Positions 7,917 to 16,819 of a stretch of 40,182 nucleotides of DNA are shown here, one piece after another; positions within the stretch are counted from its first letter, which is position 1; every line of letters starts with the position of its first letter. The DNA comes from an uncultured Candidatus Saccharibacteria bacterium. GTDB taxonomy: Bacteria; Patescibacteriota; Saccharimonadia; Saccharimonadales; Saccharimonadaceae. The notes below the pieces were generated by a model. It was not told where the DNA came from. It saw nothing but the letters and a program-made list of their open reading frames with translations, and searched no databases. A program made the position numbers and the translations under genes. The stretch is taken from contig CAMKOB010000011.1 of assembly GCA_946414345.1 (NCBI GenBank), positions 1 to 40,182 of the forward strand, given 5' to 3'.

Positions 7917-10900
7917 TTAGTCAGCAATACACCTAATTGCAGCGCCCATAAAATCTTTGCTAGAAGTGTGGATGAAAATAGTAGAGCTATCTGAATCAAA
8001 CCAAAAATTGTAGGCACACCGTGCGCCACATGTGGATTCAGGGGATGAGGACGATGACCAGTATTCACCGCTTCCACCACGGCTATTGACGCTCGCGCCG
8101 CCTACATATCCAGAATCTACAAAATTATTTGGGAATCCTCCGAATGTATGTCTTGACCAAGTAACATATGTTGCGTCTTCTTCGGCCACAGGGCCACCAA
8201 GACTAATGTTAAGTTCGTAGAATTCACCAGGTACACCACCAGTGGGCAAATGCCAGCCAGCGGGACAAACTGAGGTGTTAGCCATTTCGGAGCCTTCTTT
8301 GTCTAAATAATTCGTGTTAGCCTTAGCGGCAGCCCAGGAGTAATAATTGCCATAGCCATACACTTGTTGGTTAGGACTAGTCATATCCGTAACATTTGTG
8401 TTGCTGCTAGTGTTAGTATTATAATACCTTGGCATACGATAGCCCGGGTCATTATCTAGCCCAATATCAGAACGGGTAGCGCCATTTATACCAATAATAT
8501 CACCGCTGCCATCATACTTATACAAACTATTCTGGGTAACGGACTCATTAAAATAGCTTTCGGAGTTTGCTAAACCAACAAACGCACCGCCAAACCCTTG
8601 CGATAATGAAGGAGTAAAATCAGCATCGGAGTCCAATCTTAAGTTCTCAATCATCCAACACTTACCGTCTGCAAGTTTTGCTATAGCATATGTATCGTTG
8701 TCGCGTAAATCTGTTAAGGCAGTAACCGAACCTATCGGCATATTATCATCATCTGGGCAGGTCCAGTTCTGTAGATTCCCAGCAGATGGCACCCAGACAG
8801 CGTACAGTAATAACGGAGTAGCTAGATATTGGTTAGTGATAAAACTAATAGTTTGATTTGGGCCATAAATATGATAACCGGCATTTGCTCCAGTACCATT
8901 GCCGTTTATGTCATTTTCTCCTAATGCCCAATTATTTTTATCGGACCAGCCAGCAAATCCATAGCCGGGACGCTTGAAATTGCTGACCCACAGTACGACG
9001 GAGTTGGTGGAGATGGGGATGTATTGAGTCCCCATAGTATCAGTGACGCCGTTGGCATTCGGATAATACTCAATCGTACCGGAATAGGTTATTTCCCACT
9101 GCGCATAAAGCGTAATGGTCTCACCCGGTTGTGCCAAATCTAAGACTACATCATCTGGCTGATACCACGTACCAGTACCGTCGGAGCGCGTATTCCAACC
9201 GATAAACTCGTAACCTGAATTGGTAAACCTATTATAGTAGATAGTTGCATTTGTATGTGGCGACACCCACTGATCATCCGTATTACCGTTTCCATCATTG
9301 GAGTCATAACGGATACTGTAATCATTAAATAGATAAAGATCAATTGTTTTTCCGGCAAATTCATCGTAATAATTTGTTATCGTACTTTTTAATTCATCTT
9401 CATCACGAAACCCTTTTCCACTTATCAAATAACCATCATCGTCAATTACATCATACCAAATCCTTTTTGGAAGTATGGGACCATCATTTCCATACCCTAC
9501 CGGTAAACTATACTCGCCAGACTTATTAGTAAACGAGCAGGCCTGTTCAGGAATAGTATCTTCTTTCTCTTCGTCGTAGATTGGATACAATCTAGCATAG
9601 AAGCCATAATTATAACCACTTACCGGTGGGTCATATGCGCGCATTACAAACGTTAGAGCGTCACCATCAACAACAATTGTTTCTCTGCCAGAAATATTAC
9701 TGCCAGTATCAGACTCTTCGTCCCAAGTTGTAATTTCGTAGACAGGTGATGCTATAATCATTATTGGCCCACTATTATTAATTATTTGCCCCTCGAAGAT
9801 TCTAATCCAAGCCTCGTCCGTCAGGGCATATTCAATCTCTATTTTTATTTTGCTGGCTCCTGGGAGCGTAACAGATTGAGTATAGCGCTCACCGTATGGT
9901 TCTATCATGTTGCCATCATCATCCAAATTATCACTTTTAGCAAAATGACAAGAAGTGTTTTCAATTGTTTCTATATTTTCTGGCTTCTGATAGAAAATTG
10001 GGTAGACTTTGGCATAGAAGCCATAGTCGTATCCCTCACCGGGAGAATTCGCAAACATACCAAACGATGCAGTGTCTCCATTTACTAAATATGTAGTTTC
10101 GCCCTGCATATAAAATTCTTCGAATACCGCGGGTTTATTAATTAAGCTTTCGTTGCCTTGGGCTATAATGACTCCACCATCTAGGTTGTAGATAAGCTCT
10201 ATTCTTAGATAGTCTGCGCCAGGAATACTAGCCATACCAACCTTAGTCTGCGAAGGTATTTCATAAGGTCCATTTTGTGTCCCATCATCACGAATATTTG
10301 GCGTCTTCACGATTTCTGGTTGTTCTGTGGTATAAACTTTGGAACAGTTACCACCTACATAAGCTAGTTCGCAAGATGTACCGTAAACCACAGTGTTTAC
10401 ATCCTTGGTCCCAGCCTGGTCAAAATAATATCCATTACCATGGAAGTTTACGGTTACGTCACCGTCAGTCACGTGCGCCACAGCAATATAATTAATCGTT
10501 ACGCCCTCATAAGTACCATAGTCTAAATCTGGAGTAACATAGGCTCCGTAATAAAGCGTAGTTTCATCATTAGCTTCTGTGGCATCAGAACCAGAGACCT
10601 TTACCACCATAGCATCTTTTTCTGCTGTTGGAAGCCCTCTAAATTTAATCTCATCCTGTGAGTTTGGTCGAGATAGAGCAATGCCCCAGGTATTGTCTGT
10701 GAGAGCTTGGGATTGGCTAGTCTCTAGCATGGTAATAGCATCGTTAGAATCATTAGTTAAATCTGCACTAGTACTATCTACATAGGCCATTAATGTATAC
10801 CCAGTATCTGTAGCGGTAGTAACTTTTACTTTGCTCTCACCAACTCCAAATACCGCTTCGTCTTCCATTTCTATATCAATAGCAGTAATGTCCTCTGTGG

Positions 10901-11312
10901 TAACTGTAAGAGAAGGGCCATCTACGGCTTCTGCACTGGCCATACGTTGATTATCGTTAAACTTGAGAATACCAAAAACACTAACTAGGATAATGAAGGA
11001 TAGCCCAGCTAGTTTTGGAATTAAGTGTTTTTGAGCACCAAGCTTCATAGGAGCATAAGTGCTACTAGGGCCATATACCGCACTTCGTTTTTTATAACGT
11101 CGCACCAAGAGAACAGCAACAATGGCTAGCAAGATCACTAAGCCAATAGCCGCAATAATAAATACACTGTTATTTTGGGCATCGCCTGCGTTTTGCCCGA
11201 TGCTAAAAATACCAGTATCTGGTGTAACGGCGCCATTACTACCGCCACCATCAGTATCTGGTATCACAATTTCGCTGGGGTCAATTAAATTGACCATGAG
11301 TTTGGAAGACAT
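7917..11312 (-). CDS. Large modular surface protein with InlB-type repeats and FISUMP-like C terminus
   Basis: 1131 residues. Order: hydrophilic N terminus with VTPDTGIFS (about 29-37); membrane segment about 52-69 followed by RRYKKR; second membrane segment about 97-113; a domain shared with the 684-aa paralogue (about 130-290); two or three beta units each containing YDYGFYAKVYPIF-like motifs and YYDEFAGKTIDLY; InlB B-type (Listeria-Bacteroides) repeats (IRYDSNDGNG ... GYEFIGWNTRSDGTG ... TLYAQW, then FAGWSDKNNW ... LLYAVW) near 655-840; and a C-terminal FISUMP-like domain near 860-1131 (ADGKCWMIENLRL, GYGNYYSW, SVCPAGWHLP, EYWSSS, AAIRCIAD). The architecture suggests host-cell or matrix contact. 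Start set by AAAGGA and the promoter at 11361-11389. Confidence 0.85.
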   Translation of the reverse strand: MSSKLMVNLIDPSEIVIPDTDGGGSNGAVTPDTGIFSIGQNAGDAQNNSVFIIAAIGLVILLAIVAVLLVRRYKKRSAVYGPSSTYAPMKLGAQKHLIPKLAGLSFIILVSVFGILKFNDNQRMASAEAVDGPSLTVTTEDITAIDIEMEDEAVFGVGESKVKVTTATDTGYTLMAYVDSTSADLTNDSNDAITMLETSQSQALTDNTWGIALSRPNSQDEIKFRGLPTAEKDAMVVKVSGSDATEANDETTLYYGAYVTPDLDYGTYEGVTINYIAVAHVTDGDVTVNFHGNGYYFDQAGTKDVNTVVYGTSCELAYVGGNCSKVYTTEQPEIVKTPNIRDDGTQNGPYEIPSQTKVGMASIPGADYLRIELIYNLDGGVIIAQGNESLINKPAVFEEFYMQGETTYLVNGDTASFGMFANSPGEGYDYGFYAKVYPIFYQKPENIETIENTSCHFAKSDNLDDDGNMIEPYGERYTQSVTLPGASKIKIEIEYALTDEAWIRIFEGQIINNSGPIMIIASPVYEITTWDEESDTGSNISGRETIVVDGDALTFVMRAYDPPVSGYNYGFYARLYPIYDEEKEDTIPEQACSFTNKSGEYSLPVGYGNDGPILPKRIWYDVIDDDGYLISGKGFRDEDELKSTITNYYDEFAGKTIDLYLFNDYSIRYDSNDGNGNTDDQWVSPHTNATIYYNRFTNSGYEFIGWNTRSDGTGTWYQPDDVVLDLAQPGETITLYAQWEITYSGTIEYYPNANGVTDTMGTQYIPISTNSVVLWVSNFKRPGYGFAGWSDKNNWALGENDINGNGTGANAGYHIYGPNQTISFITNQYLATPLLLYAVWVPSAGNLQNWTCPDDDNMPIGSVTALTDLRDNDTYAIAKLADGKCWMIENLRLDSDADFTPSLSQGFGGAFVGLANSESYFNESVTQNSLYKYDGSGDIIGINGATRSDIGLDNDPGYRMPRYYNTNTSSNTNVTDMTSPNQQVYGYGNYYSWAAAKANTNYLDKEGSEMANTSVCPAGWHLPTGGVPGEFYELNISLGGPVAEEDATYVTWSRHTFGGFPNNFVDSGYVGGASVNSRGGSGEYWSSSSSPESTCGARCAYNFWFDSDSSTIFIHTSSKDFMGAAIRCIAD

Positions 11313-11360
11313 TTTTTAGTTTTCCTTTTTTATATTGATATATGACCTTTTGTGCTTATG

Positions 11361-11389
11361 ATTATAAATCACAGGAAACTAAATGTCAA
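11361..11389 (-). promoter_or_regulatory. Consensus promoter of the 1131-aa surface protein
   Basis: Minus strand TTGACA, 17 nt, TATAAT, a full consensus. The leader ATCATAAGCACAAAAGGTC matches that of the paralogue. Confidence 0.88.
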
Positions 11390-11413
11390 TAGGGATAAAA
11401 AGAATTTGTTTTA

Positions 11414-11422
11414 TGTTATAAT
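11414..11422 (+). promoter_or_regulatory. Leaderless promoter of the kinase-polA operon
   Basis: TGT-TATAAT ends 6 nt before the ATG at 11429. Divergent from the surface protein promoter. Confidence 0.7.
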
Positions 11423-11428
11423 ACCTTT

Positions 11429-11995
11429 ATGGACAACGTAAAAATTCTAGCAATTGTGGGCATGAGTGGTAGCGGCAAATCTGTCGTCGTGGATCACTTG
11501 ACAAAAAAAGGCTATCCGAAGGTTTACTTTGGTGGCATGATCTATAAAGAAATGGAAAAGCGGGGCATTCCGCGGAGCGAAAACGGTGAAACCGAAAAGA
11601 AATTCCGCGAAGAAATTCGCGAGAAAGAGGGAAAGGATTGGGTAGTACGTCAGGTGATTGCCGAAGCGAAGGATTTAATTGCGGCAGGACAAAAGCGTAT
11701 TGTGCTAGATGGCGTTTATTCTTGGACAGAGTATAAAACCTTGAAGAAAGAATTTCCAAAAGGACTTTGTTTTGTAGCGGTAGTAGTTGATAAAAAATTG
11801 CGCTATGAGCGCGTAGCGATTCGCCCCGACCGACCATTCGATGGCACAGCGATTCGCGAGCGCGATCGTTCTGAGATAGACAACCTTGAAAAGGGTGGGC
11901 CAATCGCGGCAGCAGATTATTACATTTTGAATAACGGCACTATGAAGGATGCTACAGATCGCTTGGATGAGATATTAAAGGAGATTGAATTTTGA
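11429..11995 (+). CDS. P-loop kinase, dephospho-CoA-kinase-like
   Basis: 188 residues. A Walker A motif (VGMSGSGKSVV, about 10-20) is followed by YFGGMIYKEMEKRG, a central VLDGVYSW strand, a lid-like arginine-rich segment (RYERVAIRPDRPF) and ERDRSEIDNLEKGGPIAAADYYILN near the C terminus. The D-N-E/G-A-D-YYI-NNGT order resembles dephospho-CoA kinase and related small-molecule kinases, but canonical CoaE motifs (DADxIxHxL) are absent, so the substrate is uncertain. It is the first gene of an operon; its TGA stop overlaps the TTG start of polA. The start is 6 nt after TATAAT. Confidence 0.7.
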   Translation: MDNVKILAIVGMSGSGKSVVVDHLTKKGYPKVYFGGMIYKEMEKRGIPRSENGETEKKFREEIREKEGKDWVVRQVIAEAKDLIAAGQKRIVLDGVYSWTEYKTLKKEFPKGLCFVAVVVDKKLRYERVAIRPDRPFDGTAIRERDRSEIDNLEKGGPIAAADYYILNNGTMKDATDRLDEILKEIEF

Positions 11996-14385
11996 AACGT
12001 TTAGTCCTGATTGACGGCAAATCCGTGTTTTATCGGGGCTATTATGCGATGGGAAATCTTAGTCTCTCAGACGGTACGCCGACAGGTGGGGTTTATGGCT
12101 TTGCGGCGATTGCGATGGAAATTGTGAAGCGACTTGAGCCAACTAAAGTCGTAGTGGCTTGGGACTCAAAAACTTCCACTTCGACGCGCCGTGAATTGTA
12201 CCCCGAATACAAAGCTGGGCGAGTTAAGCCGGGTGATGATTTTTATACACAGATTCCGTTGCTTAAAAAATTGGTATTAAGCCTTGGCTGGAATTTTGTG
12301 GAGATTGATAATTTTGAGGCGGACGACATCATCGGTACCTTGAGCCGCGAAGCGGATGAAGCTGGAGATTATGAAACATTTATTATTTCTTCTGATCTCG
12401 ATATGCTTCAAGTAGTTGATGACAATACCCATATGTGGCGGATTGTAAAAGGTTTTTCAAATATTGAAAAAATCGATATTCCAGAGGTTGAAGCAAAATA
12501 CGGCATCCGTAAATCACAGTTTTTAGATTTGAAATCATTAAAAGGTGATTCTTCTGATAATATTCCAGGTGTACCTGGGATTGGCGAAAAGACCGCTGTG
12601 AAGCTATTAAATGAATATGACGATTTGGACGGAGTATATGATAATTTGGACAAGATTAGTGGCTCGACGCGCACCAAACTCGAGGCGGGGAAGGATTCGG
12701 CCCATTTGTCTTATAAACTTGCAAAAATCATGCTTGATGCGCCAGTTCAGCTAAACGATCTAATGGATTTTAATTTTGACCGCAAACGAGTTATCGCTGC
12801 GCTCAAAAAACTCGAGTTTAACTCGCTCGTAAGGAAGTTCGGTTCGTCCGAGCCATCATCCGCGCCAAAATCGCACCCATCCGAACCGTCTTCATTAGTA
12901 GATGATGTTGCCCCACGCACTGTCGCGCCCCAAAATATTCCGACATCAATCACAGCTCCAAATATCCAGGATATTATCATCTCTTGGGATGTTAAGAATT
13001 TAATGCATAGCGACAAAACAACAGCTAAAAAAATTCTAGATGGTGCATCGTTTTGGGATTTGCGCCAGGCGGCATTTTTATTAAATCCGCTTAGCCGCGA
13101 TAATCCGGAGTTGGTTGTGCCAGAAGAAGAATACCAAAAACAACTGGCCGAGCTTGAAACCTTTCCGAAACTTTATAAAGTTTTGACCGAATTAGATCTG
13201 CCATTAATCCCAATTCTCTACAAAATGGAAGAAAAGGGTATGTTGATTGACCGTGATTATTTTAAAACTCTTAGAAAAGAATACATTTACGAGGTGGCTG
13301 AGCTTGAGAAAGAAATTTATAAGCTAGTTGGCAAGGAATTTAATGTTAATTCGCCGATTCAACTGTCTGAAATCTTGTTTACAGACTTACGTTTACCAGT
13401 GAAGGGAATTAAGAAAACCACTAAGGGCTATTCTACCGGGGCAAAAGAGCTTGAAAAGTTGCGGGGCGAGCACCCAGTAATTGAAAAAATCATCGAATAC
13501 CGCGAGGCAGCTAAGCTACTTAGTACCTATATTACACCAATGCCCGAGCTTGCAGATAAGAATGAGCGGATCCATACAACTTTTACCCAGGATGTGACAG
13601 CTACAGGGCGCCTCAGTTCCAAGGATCCAAATCTGCAAAATATACCAGTGCGGACAGAAGAGGGGAAAAGAATTAGAACTGGTTTTGTGGCACCACGTGG
13701 GAGAGTTTTAGTATCGGCAGACTATTCGCAATTTGAATTAAGGCTTGCGGCGATTTTGTCGGGCGACAAGGATTTGATTCAAGATTTTAATAACGACATT
13801 GATATCCATACCAAAACGGCGTCAGAGGCGTTTAATGTGCCGTTTGACGAAGTGACTAAGGACCAACGCCGGGCGGCAAAGGTGATTAATTTTGGCATTT
13901 TGTACGGTATGAGCGTAAAGGGGTTGGCCGATGCGGCAAAAATGTCTGTGCCGGAAGCTAAAAATTTTATGGATAATTATTTCCGATTGCGGGCACCAAT
14001 CAAAAACAAGCTAGAGGAGATTTTGAAACAAGCTAGGGAATTAGGGTTTGTTGAGACTTTTTATGGCCGTAGACGACCAACACCAGACGTAAAGTCAAGT
14101 AATTTTGTAATTCGTCAAGCGGCCGAGCGTGCTGCCATGAATATGCCAATTCAGGGAACAGAAGCAGATTTGATGAAACGCGCTATGATTAGAGTAGATA
14201 AGGCTTTGCCTTCTGGTGCGGACTTAATTATGCAGGTACATGATTCTTTGATTGTGGAATGTGACGAAGCGGCAGCTGACGACGTGGCAGAAATATTGAA
14301 GTGCGAGATGGAGGCGGTCGCACCAGAGCTTGCGGTCAAATTAGCCGTTGAAGTCACTACGGGCAAGAATTGGGGAGAGTTGTAG
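11992..14385 (+). CDS. polA: DNA polymerase I
   Basis: 797 residues. The N-terminal 5'-nuclease domain (about 1-270) has LIDGKSVFYRGYYA, the acidic FEADDIIGTLS and SGDSSDNIPGVPGIG-type segments. The polymerase domain has motif A SADYSQFELRL (about 577), motif B RRAAKVINFGILYGMS (about 625) and motif C MQVHDSLIVECDE (about 745). The middle 3'-5' exonuclease region is shrunk to about 130 residues, contains a Pro/Ser-rich linker, and shows no DTET motif, so proofreading is presumably lost, as in Taq-type enzymes. The start is TTG inside the upstream TGA (TTGA overlap), with AAAGGAG 8 nt before it. It acts in repair and Okazaki-fragment processing. Confidence 0.95.
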   Translation: MKRLVLIDGKSVFYRGYYAMGNLSLSDGTPTGGVYGFAAIAMEIVKRLEPTKVVVAWDSKTSTSTRRELYPEYKAGRVKPGDDFYTQIPLLKKLVLSLGWNFVEIDNFEADDIIGTLSREADEAGDYETFIISSDLDMLQVVDDNTHMWRIVKGFSNIEKIDIPEVEAKYGIRKSQFLDLKSLKGDSSDNIPGVPGIGEKTAVKLLNEYDDLDGVYDNLDKISGSTRTKLEAGKDSAHLSYKLAKIMLDAPVQLNDLMDFNFDRKRVIAALKKLEFNSLVRKFGSSEPSSAPKSHPSEPSSLVDDVAPRTVAPQNIPTSITAPNIQDIIISWDVKNLMHSDKTTAKKILDGASFWDLRQAAFLLNPLSRDNPELVVPEEEYQKQLAELETFPKLYKVLTELDLPLIPILYKMEEKGMLIDRDYFKTLRKEYIYEVAELEKEIYKLVGKEFNVNSPIQLSEILFTDLRLPVKGIKKTTKGYSTGAKELEKLRGEHPVIEKIIEYREAAKLLSTYITPMPELADKNERIHTTFTQDVTATGRLSSKDPNLQNIPVRTEEGKRIRTGFVAPRGRVLVSADYSQFELRLAAILSGDKDLIQDFNNDIDIHTKTASEAFNVPFDEVTKDQRRAAKVINFGILYGMSVKGLADAAKMSVPEAKNFMDNYFRLRAPIKNKLEEILKQARELGFVETFYGRRRPTPDVKSSNFVIRQAAERAAMNMPIQGTEADLMKRAMIRVDKALPSGADLIMQVHDSLIVECDEAAADDVAEILKCEMEAVAPELAVKLAVEVTTGKNWGEL

Positions 14386-14423
14386 TTTTCCACAAGAATT
14401 CCATATTTAGTGTGAAAAAAGTG

Positions 14424-14452
14424 TTGACAACGCTATATGTGGTGTTTATAAT
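14424..14452 (+). promoter_or_regulatory. Consensus promoter of the NrdD-tail gene
   Basis: TTGACA, 17-nt spacer, TATAAT: a full consensus. A leader of about 50 nt follows, with a small TGCC/GGCA hairpin and only a weak AAAGAG ribosome site. Confidence 0.88.
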
Positions 14453-14506
14453 AAAAGTAGGTAATGCTTATAACAAACATAATGCCCGGGTGGCAGAAAG
14501 AGAACC

Positions 14507-14944
14507 ATGAAGAAAATTATCTACAAAAATCCGAATGACGCCGAAAATTTCGATATTAAGCGTTTTTCAAAATCATTAAATCAATACGCTAAGATTTCCG
14601 AAAAGGAAATCCAGGAAGCAATGAAGGATTTTGAGCAATACGAGACGATGCACGTATCTTGCCTCGTGGAGATTGGTATGAAATTGATTTCAGAAAAGGC
14701 CGACGACGAGAAGGCTCACGAATATTTCAATGCCCATGCTGAATACTTTGATGAGGGCAAATTCGAGCGCTTGCGCCGAATTACTGGCTACCTTGTTGGT
14801 ACTTTGGATCGCTGGAATGATGCAAAGAAGGCCGAAGAGGCAGCTCGCGTTAAACATTGCGTGAACTCTGCAATTGATGACGCTGAACGTTTGGCGGCTC
14901 TCGAGACCCAAGCGATGGAGCAAAACATCGCCTACGCCCATTAG
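14507..14944 (+). CDS. Small helical protein with NrdD-like C-terminal tail
   Basis: 145 residues, predicted mostly helical and charged. Residues about 87-116 (FERLRRITGYLVGTLDRWND...AKKAEEAARVKH) closely resemble the extreme C terminus of class III anaerobic ribonucleotide reductases (NRDD family: RITGYLVG...RWN..K..E...RVKH). The four zinc-binding Cys that precede that tail in real NrdD, the glycyl radical loop and the catalytic barrel are all absent; there are only two Cys (residues about 52 and 117). So it is not a reductase. It might be a free-standing regulatory or partner version of the tail. The strength of its promoter suggests high expression. The annotation is by motif memory only. 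Confidence 0.6.
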   Translation: MKKIIYKNPNDAENFDIKRFSKSLNQYAKISEKEIQEAMKDFEQYETMHVSCLVEIGMKLISEKADDEKAHEYFNAHAEYFDEGKFERLRRITGYLVGTLDRWNDAKKAEEAARVKHCVNSAIDDAERLAALETQAMEQNIAYAH

Positions 14945-14948
14945 GGTG

Positions 14949-14957
14949 TGATATAAT
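14949..14957 (+). promoter_or_regulatory. Leaderless promoter of mutM (TGATATAAT)
   Basis: TGA-TATAAT ends 6 nt before the ATG at 14964 and starts only 5 nt after the upstream stop codon. Confidence 0.7.
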
Positions 14958-14963
14958 TGGGGT

Positions 14964-15821
14964 ATGCCAGAGTTACCCGAAGTTGAAACGATTAAACGCG
15001 GTCTGAGCAAGTTTATTATTAATAAAAAACTTACTCAGACCGATATTTTGTGTGAAAAATCCTTTATTGGCACGCCGGTGATGGGAGTAGTGAAGAGTAT
15101 TCGTCGTTATGGAAAAGCATTAATCATTGACTTAAGCGATGACGTGTCACTGATGATACATTTGAGGATGACTGGACAATTGATTTACGATGGCACCACA
15201 AAGCGTTACGCCGCCGGGCACCCCAGCGAGAATTTTGTGGCGACGCTACCAAATAAACAGACAAGAGTGATTTTGAAATTTGATGATGGTGGGGTATTGT
15301 ATTTCAATGACCAGCGTAAGTTTGGGTTTATTAAAGCTTTGCCAACTCAGGAAGTTGAAAACGATACATTTATCAAGAAGTTGGCGCCAGAACCGTGGAA
15401 TATGGGACCAAATGATTTTTACGAGCGGCTAATGCGGCATAAGAATTCTTGTATCAAGGCGACGATTTTGGACCAGAGTGTTGTTTGCGGACTTGGCAAT
15501 ATTTATGCCGATGAGGCATTGTTTATGAGTCACATCCATCCCGAACGAAAATGCGGTGAAATTACTGCCAAAGAAGCCAAAATATTATTAGAGTCTGCTA
15601 GGGCCGTGATGGATCGTTCAATTGATTCGGGCGGCTCGACAATGGCGACCTATGTAAAAGCTGACGGCACGCGCGGTGATTATCTCGAAAAATTTGCGCA
15701 AGTTTTTCGGCGCGAAGGGAAGCCTTGTCCGAATTGTGGCACTAAGATTATTAAGATTCGAGTGGCAGGGCGAGGAACTCATATTTGCCCGTGTTGCCAG
15801 AAGAAAGAGGGTAGCAAATGA
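14964..15821 (+). CDS. mutM: Formamidopyrimidine-DNA glycosylase
   Basis: 285 residues. It excises oxidised purines by base-excision repair. The N terminus is MPELPEVETIKRGL, giving the catalytic Pro-2 and Glu-3 after Met removal. LMIHLRMTGQL, DQRKFGF and the helix-two-turn-helix GLGNIYADEALF are present. The C terminus has a zinc finger (CPNCG ... CPCCQ) with RVAGRGTHICP. Length is typical (270-290). The stop overlaps the holA start (ATGA), which fixes co-transcription. Confidence 0.96.
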   Translation: MPELPEVETIKRGLSKFIINKKLTQTDILCEKSFIGTPVMGVVKSIRRYGKALIIDLSDDVSLMIHLRMTGQLIYDGTTKRYAAGHPSENFVATLPNKQTRVILKFDDGGVLYFNDQRKFGFIKALPTQEVENDTFIKKLAPEPWNMGPNDFYERLMRHKNSCIKATILDQSVVCGLGNIYADEALFMSHIHPERKCGEITAKEAKILLESARAVMDRSIDSGGSTMATYVKADGTRGDYLEKFAQVFRREGKPCPNCGTKIIKIRVAGRGTHICPCCQKKEGSK

Positions 15822-16426
15822 TGCGGATTTTTTATGGCGACGACCGGGTGAGAGCGCAGAAGGAGATTAAGCGAATTCTTGGCGACGACTACGAGATTGT
15901 TGAGGGGGCCGAGTTAGAAATTAATGATTTACCGAGCGTTTTTATGGGTGCGTCGCTGCTAGCCGAAACGCGACATATATTGATTAGAGACATTACGGCG
16001 AATAAGTTGGTTTTTGACGAGCTGCCGAAATATTTAAACACTCCGCACGAAGTGGTGATTTTGGAAGCTAAATTAGATAAGCGGAGCACAACTTATAAAG
16101 CTCTGAAAGACAAAGTAGAAATTCGCGAATTTGCTCTACCAGAAAACACAGATTTTCGCCAGGTATTTGATGTTTATCGAGCTGCAAAGACCGACGGGAA
16201 ACGAGCGCTTCAAATTTTAGAAAAAATTAAGCCTTACGAGGATCCAATTCAATTTACTGGACTCATCGTGTCGCAAGCGATTAAAGATTTCGCCACAAGA
16301 CCTTCGGGCGTAAGGGAACGAAGAATATTAAAAGAACTGGCAAAAGTTGACCTCGATATGAAGTCGACAAAAATCGACCCCTGGTTATTGGTGGAGTCGT
16401 TTTTGTTAAGATTATCTAGCTTTTAA
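15818..16426 (+). CDS. holA: DNA polymerase III delta subunit-like (short HolA)
   Basis: 202 residues, well short of the usual 320-350. The N-terminal part has IFYGDDRVRAQKEIKRIL, LPSVFMGASLLAETRHILIRD and HEVVILEAKLDKRSTTYK, in the order and spacing of the delta-subunit AAA+-like domain (no functional Walker A, as is normal for delta). The helical C-terminal part is reduced and lacks most of the collar domain. Delta opens the sliding clamp in the clamp loader. ATG at 15818 overlaps the mutM stop; a second ATG at 15821 is equally possible. It converges on rpsT with a 1-nt gap. Confidence 0.75.
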   Translation: MMRIFYGDDRVRAQKEIKRILGDDYEIVEGAELEINDLPSVFMGASLLAETRHILIRDITANKLVFDELPKYLNTPHEVVILEAKLDKRSTTYKALKDKVEIREFALPENTDFRQVFDVYRAAKTDGKRALQILEKIKPYEDPIQFTGLIVSQAIKDFATRPSGVRERRILKELAKVDLDMKSTKIDPWLLVESFLLRLSSF

Positions 16427-16427
16427 G

Positions 16428-16685
16428 CTATTTGGCTAGTTTAACTTTGTGCTCTTTGGCGTAGGCAGAAAGTTGTGCTTTGCGACGAGATGCAGTGTTT
16501 TTCTTAAGCAAGTCTTTTTTCACGGCTTTGTCATATTCAGACTGGGCTTTGGACAAAGTTTTTGCCGATGGATTAGCCTTGAAAGCTTTAACAGCAGCCT
16601 TAATGTCCTTCTTAATCTCGACGTTGTGTTCTGTACGTTTTGTCGCCTGACGAGCGGCCTTTTTGGCAGATTTAATAATTGGCAT
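16428..16685 (-). CDS. rpsT: 30S ribosomal protein S20
   Basis: 85 residues, Lys/Ala-rich and helical, with the family pattern: MPIIKSAKKAARQATKRTEHN, IKAAVKAF in the middle and KNTASRRKAQLSAYAK near the end. It binds 16S rRNA in early 30S assembly. A TAGGA ribosome site and a promoter at 16724-16752 precede it. The 3' end faces holA with 1 nt between stops. Confidence 0.95.
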   Translation of the reverse strand: MPIIKSAKKAARQATKRTEHNVEIKKDIKAAVKAFKANPSAKTLSKAQSEYDKAVKKDLLKKNTASRRKAQLSAYAKEHKVKLAK

Positions 16686-16723
16686 TTTTTTCCTATATAG
16701 ATTAAAAATTATTGCTTCATTTG

Positions 16724-16752
16724 ATTATACCGCAAATCTTTCAAAATGTAAA
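16724..16752 (-). promoter_or_regulatory. Promoter of rpsT
   Basis: Minus strand TTTACA, 17 nt, TATAAT, leaving a leader of about 30 nt with a TAGGA site. Confidence 0.75.
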
Positions 16753-16819
16753 GGGGGGACACCGAAAAAAGACTTGTATTTTTTTAGTAGTTATGTTAGT
16801 ATAAAATTAGGAAGTCAAA

